Shown here: piece after piece, positions 17,451 to 25,042 of the stretch
Layout of the letters: every line of letters begins with the position of its first letter
Numbering within the stretch: the first letter of the stretch is position 1
Assembly: GCF_016909015.1 (NCBI RefSeq)
Contig: NZ_JAFBFA010000014.1
Coordinates: forward strand, 50,655-114,654
From: Gracilibacillus alcaliphilus
Lineage (GTDB): Bacteria > Bacillota > Bacilli > Bacillales > Amphibacillaceae
Direction of reading: 5' to 3'
Length of the DNA stretch: 64,000 nt
Translations under genes and position numbers: made by a program
The notes under the pieces: model-generated
Told to the model about the DNA's origin: nothing
Seen by the model: only the letters and a program-made list of their open reading frames with translations
The model's database searches: none

Positions 17451-17615
17451 GAGGATGTGAGCAACACTTGTCAGAAATGGCAGGTGTTGTTGCAATTGCA
17501 ATGGAAGCAAAGTGAAGAAGCTGTACGAGAATTGATATGATGGGATTTATGGGAGCTCCCAGAGGGAATATGATTTATACTATAGTAAAATGAAAATCCA
17601 CTTAATTCTTCCTCA

Positions 17616-18102
17616 AGAAACAGGAAGAGGCTGGAACAGAAAGCGAAAGAAGGGAATAAGAATGCGAAGACGGCTCTTTACTTAGCGGAAAACTCCAGCG
17701 AATTATTATCCACGATCCAAATTGGGATTACGTTAATCGGTATTATTTCTGGTACGTACTTTAAACGATTTTATGCAGGTTATTGTTAGAGAAATCCAGA
17801 GTGAAGGGAGCAGAATTAGGGCCTCCATTACTAAGCGGGATGAACAGTCTTGGCTGGCAGATGGCCAAGTTCCATTTGATACATTCCTGCGCTATTTTGA
17901 CCTAGAAGATAAAGTAGATATCGATATGATAAAAGACACCTCATTTCAGACACTTGGAGGCTATCTGACGAATGAGCTGGGAAGTGTTCCAGAAGAGGGG
18001 GATTATAATTATCTAGAGGAGTTGAAATTAGAGATAGTTGATATGGATCAAGTGCTTGTTGATAAACTATTGATCACGAAACAGTCAGAAATAGAGGTGT
18101 AA
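17616..18102 (+). pseudogene. Internally deleted HlyC/CorC (CNNM) family transporter gene
   Basis: One frame reads RKRLEQKAKEGNKNAKTALY and STIQIGITLIGIISGT, the first transmembrane segment region of HlyC/CorC-type proteins. It breaks at about 17760. From 17773 another frame reads VREIQSEGSRIRASITKRDE and WLADGQVPFDTFLRYFDLED, the C-terminal CorC_HlyC domain. The normal gene has about 440 codons, so roughly 280 codons (most of DUF21 and the CBS pair) are deleted and the frame shifts at the joint. The 109-residue ORF at 17773 has no RBS and is not likely to be functional. Confidence 0.75.
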
Positions 18103-18297
18103 AACATCTCATCCAATTTTTGTGAAATATTGAACGAAAATTCCGTGTATTGCCAAGTCAAAATAAGATAGTCAGCTGTTTTTTCTATTAAAATGTTTGT
18201 AATTTCTACATGAAAGTGTCATACAATATATGGGCAAGGAGATTGTTTCCTTTCTGCGTTACAAGTGTGATTAGACATAGAGCGGTAAAAATAATGA

Positions 18298-18338
18298 AGT
18301 CCCTCAGCCTGTTATAACTGAGGGACTGTATTATTTTT
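18298..18338 (+). terminator. Intrinsic terminator, possibly bidirectional
   Basis: AGTCCCTCAG (18298-18307) and CTGAGGGACT (18318-18327) form a perfect 10-bp stem, with A-rich sequence before and TATTATTTTTT after. Confidence 0.8.
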
Positions 18339-18428
18339 TATACTAAAGGAGAGCATAAAGTTTATGGGTTATAGTATAAGTAAAGCTAAGCCTTTCACCA
18401 TAAAGACTTGGTGATAAGCCAAACTTTT

Positions 18429-19190
18429 TTAATGAAACTTTTGGTAACATTGAAACAGACATATCCATTGCTCATAAGAAATCGGAGCAGCAGGTTCTAA
18501 TGGCGGGAGATTGGCTAATTTTAAAGCCGTCGAAATCTGTTTTTTTGATAATAATTTACGCTTGCCATACAATCCCCATTGAAAAGAATAGCGGAGAAAT
18601 TTTTCAAAAGCTTGCAGCTCATGGAAGCCTATATCAGGGGATTCTTTTTGAGATAAATAGATCAGTACGGAGTCGACCGATGGCTTCGGGTGAAAGTCGT
18701 CTCTTTTAAAATGATAAACAATTTTAATATCCCAAAAGGGTTGGAGCAGCAACGATTTAATACTTTCATTAGGCTGCCCTAGAAAACGTTTAGCTGCTCC
18801 CTTTTCCATTGTAAGCCACATGTCGGTTGGCGGATTATGGCTTGTTGTTAATTTTTTGATAATCTTTGTGGTCAAAGAATAGGGTATATTTGCAAAAACT
18901 TTATATTGTTGTGCCGCTGGCAGCGAATATTTTAGGAAATCAGCATGTATGCAACGAATATTATAGAATGGTTTAAGCCTTTGTTTGGCCTTTCTGTACA
19001 GGACAGGGTCAATTTCAACAGAGTAGACGAGCTTACTTCTGCGTGCTAACTCTGCTGTAATATGCCCCTTCCCAGTGCCAATCTCAAGCACTGTATCCTC
19101 AGACTGAATCGTACTTCGTGCCACGATTCGCTTAATGATAGCTTTACTGGTAATAAAATTTTGTGAAATCGAAAATGAATTCTTTTTCAT
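18429..19190 (-). CDS. erm: Erm-type 23S rRNA adenine-N6 methyltransferase
   Basis: Methylates A2058 (E. coli numbering) of 23S rRNA and so blocks macrolides, lincosamides and streptogramin B. The start MKKNSFSISQNFI contains the Q-N-F motif X. SAM-binding motif I is LEIGTGKG (about 35-42), the acidic residue of motif II lies in VEID (57-60), motif III in HADF (82-85), and catalytic motif IV is NIPY (101-104). 253 residues. A longer frame to 19256 exists, but it runs through a hairpin; the ATG at 19190 behind CAGGAGGA gives the family N-terminus. A full leader-peptide attenuator lies upstream. The exact erm class cannot be given without alignment. Confidence 0.9.
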   Translation of the reverse strand: MKKNSFSISQNFITSKAIIKRIVARSTIQSEDTVLEIGTGKGHITAELARRSKLVYSVEIDPVLYRKAKQRLKPFYNIRCIHADFLKYSLPAAQQYKVFANIPYSLTTKIIKKLTTSHNPPTDMWLTMEKGAAKRFLGQPNESIKSLLLQPFWDIKIVYHFKRDDFHPKPSVDSVLIYLSQKESPDIGFHELQAFEKFLRYSFQWGLYGKRKLLSKKQISTALKLANLPPLEPAAPISYEQWICLFQCYQKFH

Positions 19191-19195
19191 AAGTA

Positions 19196-19277
19196 TCCTC
19201 CTGTTTTTTATTGCTTGAAAAATAAAAAGGCAATAAAAAACAGGAGTGTCTATCATAATTGGACAGACTAATCCTGT
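19196..19277 (-). promoter_or_regulatory. Attenuator hairpins of the erm leader
   Basis: On the minus strand TCCTGTTTTTTATTGC (plus arm 19230-19245) and GCAATAAAAAACAGGA (plus arm 19199-19214) form a perfect 16-bp stem with a 15-base loop that covers half of the erm Shine-Dalgarno sequence (AGGAGGA, 19196-19201). The first arm can instead pair with the segment upstream: ACAGGATTAGTCT (19265-19277) with AGACACTCCTGT (19240-19251), followed by TTTTTT, an intrinsic terminator. Mutually exclusive structures of this kind allow both transcriptional and translational attenuation. Confidence 0.8.
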
Positions 19278-19469
19278 TACGCATTCTTAGGGAATACAGT
19301 GAAACTTCGTTCAATGGGTGGATTCCATCCCCCGCTGAACGTTAGCTGAACCGATCAGGCCGTTACACTGCGATAAACTAATACCCATGATATTAGCAAT
19401 GCAAACCTTCACTAAGAAAGAGCATGACAAAAAAAGCCTACCTAAAAATGATAGTTAACAAACTGCTTT

Positions 19470-19505
19470 TTATTGCCATACTGTTCTTAAACGAATCGAT
19501 TGCAT
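19470..19505 (-). CDS. erm leader peptide MQSIRLRTVWQ
   Basis: An 11-codon ORF on the minus strand with its own strong RBS (GGGAGG, 7 bases before the ATG), about 280 bases upstream of erm and 30 bases after a promoter. The peptide MQSIRLRTVWQ contains R-L-R, the Arg/Lys-X-Arg/Lys motif at which macrolide-bound ribosomes stall, as known for the ErmD leader (MTHSMRLRFPTLNQ). Stalling would refold the leader RNA and free the erm start. The assignment rests on position, RBS and motif. It is too short for standard gene callers. Confidence 0.75.
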   Translation of the reverse strand: MQSIRLRTVWQ

Positions 19506-19537
19506 TTGAAATTCCTCCCTATGTATTCTATGTTTAT

Positions 19538-19564
19538 AGTATAAAAGATTGAAGATTTTTGCAA
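19538..19564 (-). promoter_or_regulatory. Promoter of the erm leader transcript
   Basis: On the minus strand TATACT (plus 19538-19543) is preceded by TTTGCA/TTGCAA (about 19559-19565) at 15-16 bases. Transcription would start near 19530, about 25 bases before the leader peptide start codon. Confidence 0.55.
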
Positions 19565-19804
19565 ATAGCATCCGGTAATTTAATTATGCTTCAAACAGCA
19601 GATGAAGAGAAGTACTGATGTGTTGAAGAGGCAATGAAATGGATTGTTGTGCATGGGCTGGATAAAACAAACATGGTAATGATCACAAAAAAGCAGGTAT
19701 TACCAAACCGCCAATCTACTATTATATTTTACTGGTCGTTATAGTCCCATGGTTGGCTCAGATTGTTTTTAGTAATTGGTGATAAAATTCCGAGATTCGT
19801 TGCG

Positions 19805-19832
19805 TTCTTTTTATTGGGCTTTTTGAACAACC
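19805..19832. repeat. Solo end of the 150-bp palindromic repeat
   Basis: TTCTTTTTATTGGGCTTTTTGAACAACCTTCTT matches the right-hand end of the complete repeat at 36810-36962 with two or three differences. The left arm is not found within 300 bases, so this is a decayed or single-ended copy. The rest of 19566-19916 contains no gene that I can support. Confidence 0.55.
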
Positions 19833-19916
19833 TTCTTGAACTGCATGTATATGCCTTTAATCAAAATTTTGGTAAACTAATATGTGTAATAAACGAAAAA
19901 AAGGAGGCACCGCTCT

Positions 19917-20423
19917 ATGGCTATAACCATCAGACCCTATAAAGAAAGTGACCTAACACAAATGATAGAAATATGGAATGAGATTGTGGAAACTGGTGAT
20001 GCTTTTCCGCAGGAGCAGCCTTTAACACGTGAGGAAGCAGAATCCTTCTTTAAAGAACAATCATATACAGGTATTGCGGAAGAAAATAGTGAGATTTTAG
20101 GCCTTTATATCTTACATCCTAATAATGTGGGGCGCTGCGGCCATATTGCCAATGCCTCGTATGCTGTCAAATCAGGACAAAGAGGTAAGCGTATTGGTGA
20201 AAAGTTAGTGGTAGACTCGATACATGTGGCAGAAGACCTGTCCTTTCGAATTTTGCAATTTAATGCCGTTGTTGTTTCGAACAAGGGAGCGATTCATTTA
20301 TACAAAAAATTAGGATTTACTCCATTAGGTGTCATCCCTGGTGGCTTTAAACAAAAAGACGGGAGTTATGTGGATATTTTACCTTTTTATATCGACATTG
20401 CTTCCTATAAAGATAAGCAATAG
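19917..20423 (+). CDS. GNAT family N-acetyltransferase
   Basis: 168 residues with the GNAT fold. The N-terminal strand and helix MAITIRPYKESDLTQMIEIWN is typical, the acetyl-CoA pyrophosphate loop is SGQRGKRIGEKLV (Q/R-x-x-G-x-G/A form), and the C-terminal motif VVVSNKGAIHLYKKLGFTPLG closes the domain. It resembles the phosphinothricin/L-amino-acid acetyltransferase group, but the acceptor is not deducible. The ATG at 19917 follows AAAGGAGG. Next comes another acetyltransferase gene after an 82-base gap. Confidence 0.85.
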   Translation: MAITIRPYKESDLTQMIEIWNEIVETGDAFPQEQPLTREEAESFFKEQSYTGIAEENSEILGLYILHPNNVGRCGHIANASYAVKSGQRGKRIGEKLVVDSIHVAEDLSFRILQFNAVVVSNKGAIHLYKKLGFTPLGVIPGGFKQKDGSYVDILPFYIDIASYKDKQ

Positions 20424-20505
20424 GTTATGCTTAATTCCGAGAAGCGGGGACAAACAATCTCCGTTATCGATTCATTAGATTTAACAGAAGGAGTAAGAAG
20501 GAATA

Positions 20506-21042
20506 ATGACTGTAGAAATAAGAAAATGCAATCCAAACGATGTACAAGAACTGCAGGAGATAAGCAAGGAAACATTCTATGACAGCTTTAAGGACGATAA
20601 TCCACCAGAGATAATGGAACCTTATTTAGAAAGTGCTTATCATATAGAAAAACTGCAAAGGGAGTTAAGTAATCCTTGTTCAACGTTCTTTTTTATCTAT
20701 TTTAAAGAAAACTTGGCTGGATATTTGAAGATAAATATCGGTGAGGCCCAAACAGAGCAAATGGGATCCGAATCGCTGGAAATAGAGCGCATCTATCTAA
20801 GGCGTTCATTTCAGAAAAAGGGACTTGGAAAAAAATTGATCAACAAAGCAATAGACATTGCTATTCAATCACACAAAAAACAGGTTTGGTTAGGTGTGTG
20901 GGAAAAAAATGAGAACGGCCTTGCCTTTTATCGGAAAATGGGTTTTGTTCGAACGGGAGAACATTGGTTTAATGTGGGCGGTGATGAGCAAATGGACTAT
21001 ATCATGACCAAAACATTAACAGGGGTCACAATGCAGCAATAA
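20506..21042 (+). CDS. paiA: Spermine/spermidine N-acetyltransferase, PaiA-like
   Basis: GNAT enzyme that in B. subtilis acetylates polyamines and influences degradative enzymes and sporulation. The 178 residues align by eye with PaiA nearly throughout: KETFYDSFKDDNPPEIMEPY, FFFIYFKENLAGYLKIN, MGSESLEIERIYLRRSFQKK, GLGKKLINKAIDIA and WLGVWEKNENGLAFYRKMGF. The acetyl-CoA loop is QKKGLGKKL. The partner paiB is not next to it here. The ATG at 20506 follows AGAAGGAG at good spacing. Confidence 0.85.
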   Translation: MTVEIRKCNPNDVQELQEISKETFYDSFKDDNPPEIMEPYLESAYHIEKLQRELSNPCSTFFFIYFKENLAGYLKINIGEAQTEQMGSESLEIERIYLRRSFQKKGLGKKLINKAIDIAIQSHKKQVWLGVWEKNENGLAFYRKMGFVRTGEHWFNVGGDEQMDYIMTKTLTGVTMQQ

Positions 21043-21380
21043 GTAAGCTGAATCTATAGGAGACCGGATACGATCGAATGATTGTCTTTCCAGTCTTTCC
21101 GCTTTTTGATCAACAGATGAAGCATTTCCAATTTGGTCGTATTTCTACAGAAGGTAAGGATTCCAGATGATCTGCCAATTCCAGACACTGATGGCTGCAC
21201 TGGCTGTTAACTTTGCAACATCAGTCACTAGAATCTCTCGCTCATCTTATCCGATACAGTTCCATCGCATCAAAAAGGGAAATATAATAAAAGTCCGCTT
21301 TGACTTGGATAGTTCGTTTATACCTATTTTCTTCAGGGTATACGAGAAAGAAGATATAAAGTTGGAAAGAGGTGTTTGGA

Positions 21381-22223
21381 ATGGTTCAGCTGCTTGATAA
21401 GGCCAGATTCCCTATTGGAATGGGGACATGGCATATGGGAGATAGCCCGGCTAAATGGAAACAGGAAATAGAGGCACTTAGATATGGACTGGAACATGGT
21501 ATAGAGGTGATCGATACTGCGGAAATGTATGGAGAGGGCAATGCCGAGTGTTTGATTGGCGAGGCGATTCAGGGGATAAATAGGGAAGATATTTTGCTGA
21601 TTTCAAAGTTCTATCCTAATCATGCAGCAGAACCGGACTTAGGCCATGCTCTAAAGCAATCTTTGAAACGGCTGGGTACGGATTATTTAGATATGTATCT
21701 GTTACATTGGCGAGGCAGTATCCCACTTCAACAGACAATATCCGACCTTGAAAAATATGTCGAACAGGGCATTATTCGTTCATGGGGTGTTTCTAACTTT
21801 GATATGGCAGATATCCAGGAAATGTGGAAGTTAGAAGGTGGAAAACATGGTGCAGCCAATCAAGTGTTATATAATATCGCCAGCAGAGGGATTGAATATG
21901 ATTTGCTTCCGCTGCAAAGAAGCAGGTCGCTGCCTACCATTGCCTATTCTCCAATTGCCCAAGGGGATACACGCGGGGATGCGGTTACAGAGAATCCAGT
22001 TGTGCAGGAAATCGCAGAGCGTCATGGAGCGACAGTATTTCAAATCATGCTGGCATGGACGATTCGCCAGGGTGATGTCGTGTCGATCCCGCAGTCCAGT
22101 AATGTGAAACATATCCAAGAAAATATAGAAGCAGCGTCTATTTCGTTTTCTGAGGAAGATATACGACTGCTGGATCAAGTGTTCCCTGCACCGATTCGCA
22201 AAATGCCATTAGATATTATTTGA
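21381..22223 (+). CDS. Aldo/keto reductase
   Basis: NADPH-dependent reductase with a TIM-barrel fold. Signature pieces are IEVIDTAEMYGEGNAE (catalytic Asp and Tyr), LLISKFYPN (Lys replaces the usual position in strand 4), MYLLHWRG with the catalytic His, SWGVSNF and the cofactor-binding end IPQSSNVKHIQENIEA. The 280 residues are complete. A GTG at 21372 is also in frame, but AGAGGTG lies over it and points to the ATG at 21381. Substrate unknown. Upstream, 21043-21380 contains no supported gene. Confidence 0.85.
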   Translation: MVQLLDKARFPIGMGTWHMGDSPAKWKQEIEALRYGLEHGIEVIDTAEMYGEGNAECLIGEAIQGINREDILLISKFYPNHAAEPDLGHALKQSLKRLGTDYLDMYLLHWRGSIPLQQTISDLEKYVEQGIIRSWGVSNFDMADIQEMWKLEGGKHGAANQVLYNIASRGIEYDLLPLQRSRSLPTIAYSPIAQGDTRGDAVTENPVVQEIAERHGATVFQIMLAWTIRQGDVVSIPQSSNVKHIQENIEAASISFSEEDIRLLDQVFPAPIRKMPLDII

Positions 22224-22395
22224 TAAGGTTACCGACCAGTATGATTCTGCCAGCATCGAGCATAATAGTAAGGATAATTTAACACATTATAGAAGGCAGT
22301 GGTATGTTTCTTTTGGAAGTCAGGTATAAAAGTATGACTCTATTTTTGGAGAATAAGGAAAATAACCACTATGAAAAATCAAAGGGATGGTTACT

Positions 22396-23325
22396 ATGAT
22401 CTCCGTTCAATCCACATTCAATCTAAAAGGATTAGGAATGCTGATGCGGCTGGTGGCTGTATTTTTTTCAAGTGTAGCAGCGATTCTCTCCACACTCCTG
22501 CCCTTAATTTTCCATTATACTATTCCTGGGGCAACTTTAGTGGGGATAACCTCTGTGTTACTTATCGGTGCGCTGTTGATCCATGGACTATTAACCCATG
22601 TATTAAATGATATAGCAGATTATCGGTCAGGGACGGATCAATACAGCCCTGGTATACTTTCTGGCGGGAGCAGAGTGCTCCAAACCAATACGATGACGAT
22701 TACCATGCTGGAACGGATCGGGCTGCTGCTTTGTGCTTTTCTCGTGTTGATGGCATGTTTATTTTGGCTATTGGGATATTTTGAGCTGGCTGTCTTAACT
22801 TTGGTTGGTATATGGAGTGCTGTCTCCTATTCTTTGAGACCGTTTCAATTGGCCTATGTGCCGTTTGCGGGCGAGTGGCTCAGCCTATTTCCTGCTATGT
22901 TATTGCTTGGTATCGCAGCGCCATGGCTTACCCTTTCGGCTGTGCCAGTTTGGGCATGGCAAAACGCCCTTATAAATGCCATTTGGTGTATGGGATGGGT
23001 GATGTTTCATCATATTCCTGACCGGCACGCCGATCAGAAGGCCACACCGGTTAAACGCACATCAGTCGTATGGGCGTTAGAAAAATGGGGGATCAAGGGA
23101 GTTAAATATCCAGTCTTTCTGTATTTCATACTAGCAGGGCTTTTGTTTGGCTGGATCGCTGTTACTCGCCCAGTTGCGGCACTGGGTGGGATCATCATAT
23201 TAGTGTACGCTATTTTTATTACGATAAGAGTGAACATGGATGATGTTGAAGATTTAACCAATAGTGAGAAAAAATTGTTGATTCTTGCCTTTGTGACGGC
23301 AGTTTGGCTAGGGGTTTTTGTTTGA
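22396..23325 (+). CDS. UbiA-family prenyltransferase
   Basis: Integral membrane enzyme with about nine helices that moves a polyprenyl chain onto an aromatic or polar acceptor, like MenA. The first Asp-rich motif is NDIADYRSGTD (residues 71-81), with the conserved N-D-x-x-D and the trailing G-T-D. The second motif region is DRHADQKATPVKRT, a shortened form of D-x-x-D-x-x-x-D. About 309 residues. It is not with other menaquinone genes, so the true MenA may lie elsewhere. Of the ATGs at 22387 and 22396, the second is better placed from AAAGGGATGG. Confidence 0.8.
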   Translation: MISVQSTFNLKGLGMLMRLVAVFFSSVAAILSTLLPLIFHYTIPGATLVGITSVLLIGALLIHGLLTHVLNDIADYRSGTDQYSPGILSGGSRVLQTNTMTITMLERIGLLLCAFLVLMACLFWLLGYFELAVLTLVGIWSAVSYSLRPFQLAYVPFAGEWLSLFPAMLLLGIAAPWLTLSAVPVWAWQNALINAIWCMGWVMFHHIPDRHADQKATPVKRTSVVWALEKWGIKGVKYPVFLYFILAGLLFGWIAVTRPVAALGGIIILVYAIFITIRVNMDDVEDLTNSEKKLLILAFVTAVWLGVFV

Positions 23326-23413
23326 TGGAGAAGTCAAATTGTTTGTAAGCTTCCTATTTCCGGAATTGGAGAAATTGCCAAGAACTCGAGATGATGGTTG
23401 GACATTCCGCCTC

Positions 23414-23445
23414 CTATCAGCGGGGGAGAAAAGCTCCCCTGATAG
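23414..23445. terminator. Hairpin between convergent prenyltransferase and znuB genes
   Basis: CTATCAG-C-GGGGAG (23414-23428) pairs with CTCCCCTGATAG (23434-23445) around a short loop. It lies between the two stop codons and can act in both directions, although the T-run is poor. Confidence 0.6.
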
Positions 23446-23480
23446 ATAGTACCTTCCTATAACATAAGGATTTTATGAGA

Positions 23481-24296
23481 TTAAGTATTTCTCCCTTGCC
23501 ACAATTTCTTCAAGATTATCATTATGCCCAAAATCATAACTAGGATTAAAGTAATCGTAGCTCCTGGGGGAGTGCCATATTCATAGGATGTAACCAGTCC
23601 GCTCAGCATGCCGGCTAACGCAATAGGAAAGCCAATTAGAATGGTGCCGTTAAAGCTTTTGCTTATACGCATCGAAATGGCTGCCGGCAGAATCAGGACG
23701 GCAGAGACAAGCAATGCACCGACAATCGGCATAATAATAGCGATGGTGACACCAGTTAATACATTAAACAAGATCGACATGACTTTGGTTGGCAAGCCGG
23801 CGGTAAAAGCTGTATCTTCGTCAAACGTTAATACATACATCGCTTTGTGAAAAGTGACATACAGCACAATAATGAGAATGGTCAGTATCAACAGCATCCA
23901 AACCTGCTCTGTACTAATCGTGACGATGGAGCCGAATAGAAATTGGGTGATATTGAGTGTTGTCCCGCCTTGATTCAAACTCATAAGAAACAATGCTAAT
24001 GCCATTCCTGCCGACATGAGGATGGCAATCGACACCTCTGAATAACTTCGGTAAAGCATACGTAAGTATTCGAGCAGAATCGCAATGGCTACTACCATTA
24101 AGATATTGGTCCATGTTGGATTAATGCTAATTAATAGCCCCAGTGCAACCCCTGCTAAAGAAACATGGGATAAAGTGTCTGCCATAAGGGACTGCCTGCG
24201 CAGTATTAAGAGCAGCCCTAACATAGGCGCAATTAATGAGATGAGAAGTGAGGCTTGGAAAGCTCTTTGCATGAATCCATAGAGAAACATCTCCAA
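23481..24296 (-). CDS. znuB: Zinc ABC transporter permease ZnuB (AdcB)
   Basis: Membrane component of a zinc importer of the ABC-3 family. About eight hydrophobic segments in 271 residues; the stretch RRQSLMADTLSHVSLAGVALG is the family signature and cytoplasmic coupling region. It starts 64 bases inside the 3' end of znuC, so the two are translationally coupled. With znuA and the zinT-like gene upstream it forms one zinc-uptake locus on the minus strand. Confidence 0.93.
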   Translation of the reverse strand: MEMFLYGFMQRAFQASLLISLIAPMLGLLLILRRQSLMADTLSHVSLAGVALGLLISINPTWTNILMVVAIAILLEYLRMLYRSYSEVSIAILMSAGMALALFLMSLNQGGTTLNITQFLFGSIVTISTEQVWMLLILTILIIVLYVTFHKAMYVLTFDEDTAFTAGLPTKVMSILFNVLTGVTIAIIMPIVGALLVSAVLILPAAISMRISKSFNGTILIGFPIALAGMLSGLVTSYEYGTPPGATITLILVMILGIMIILKKLWQGRNT

Positions 24297-24949
24297 GGCA
24301 ATCCCTCCTTTCGTACGAGTTCGATATGTTTATTACAATAGTTTCGGAGTTCTTCATGATCGTGTGAGACCATCAAAATACCCTTTCCATGCTTTTCGCT
24401 GTTATGTCGTAATAATTTATAAAATTCCTCACGTGAATGTACATCCATACCTGTAGTAGGTTCATCTAATACAAATAAATCTGGATCTGTAGCAAATACA
24501 CGTGCAATAGAAATACGCTGTTTTTGTCCGCCTGATAGTTCACCAATCTTCTTATAACGCATATCCCACATCCCAACCGCGTCGAGGGAGCGCCTGATTT
24601 GTTCTTTATCTGCTTTATCTAATTTTTTCAGCCATTTTCCTCGTTGATAACGTCCCGATTGAACAAGTTCTAATACAGTACTTGGAAAACCGACATTAAA
24701 TGAGGCGACTTGTTGAGGTACATAGCCAACAACTAGTTTTTGCCCGGAACGGTTTTTTACAGCCAATTTGACCTGCCCTGTGGTGGGTTTGAGCAGGCCT
24801 AAAATATTGCGTAATAACGTGGTTTTGGCGGCTCCGTTCTCGCCAGTCAGCATGACAAAATCTCCTGGGTTTACTTCGAAGGAAATATTGGTTAATACAG
24901 GTTCCTTTTCATAGTGAAAAGCGAGATCATCTACTTTAATGTAGTACAT
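24233..24949 (-). CDS. znuC: Zinc ABC transporter ATP-binding protein ZnuC (AdcC)
   Basis: ATPase driving zinc import. Walker A reads GENGAAKTT (36-44), with Ala at the position that is Gly in most ABC proteins; B. subtilis ZnuC also departs here (GPNGASKST), so I take it as a family trait. The segment VGYVPQQVASFNVGFPSTVL is typical of this family, followed by signature LSGGQKQRISIA and Walker B LFVLDEPTTGMD. 238 residues; the last part is WRCFSMDSCKELSKPH, also ZnuC-like. It overlaps znuB by 64 bases. Confidence 0.92.
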   Translation of the reverse strand: MYYIKVDDLAFHYEKEPVLTNISFEVNPGDFVMLTGENGAAKTTLLRNILGLLKPTTGQVKLAVKNRSGQKLVVGYVPQQVASFNVGFPSTVLELVQSGRYQRGKWLKKLDKADKEQIRRSLDAVGMWDMRYKKIGELSGGQKQRISIARVFATDPDLFVLDEPTTGMDVHSREEFYKLLRHNSEKHGKGILMVSHDHEELRNYCNKHIELVRKEGLPWRCFSMDSCKELSKPHFSSH

Positions 24950-24998
24950 GATTAAATCTACCTTTCTATTACTGTTCTACATGGAAAAAAGGAAGCGA

Positions 24999-25027
24999 GG
25001 CTCTATAAAATTTTTATTTATAGAGCC
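24999..25027 (-). terminator. Hairpin between znuA and znuC
   Basis: GGCTCTATAAA (24999-25009) and TTTATAGAGCC (25017-25027) form a perfect stem with a 7-base loop. On the minus strand it sits 16 bases after the znuA stop and before znuC, with a partial T-run (TTCCTTTTTT) further on. It may reduce read-through so that the binding protein is made in excess over the membrane parts. Confidence 0.65.
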
Positions 25028-25042
25028 TGTTCCTTTTGACTG

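Noticed and set aside
19191..19256. N-terminal extension of the erm reading frame to 19256
   Set aside because: The extension runs through the attenuator hairpin and has no RBS, whereas the ATG at 19190 has AGGAGGA and gives the family N-terminus.
21167..21397. Plus-strand ORF before the aldo/keto reductase
   Set aside because: Overlaps the reductase start, no RBS, no recognisable protein features.
24840..24866. Walker A of ZnuC (GENGAAKTT) as an inactivating change
   Set aside because: B. subtilis ZnuC also departs from Gly at this place, and Lys-Thr are intact, so it is a family variation.
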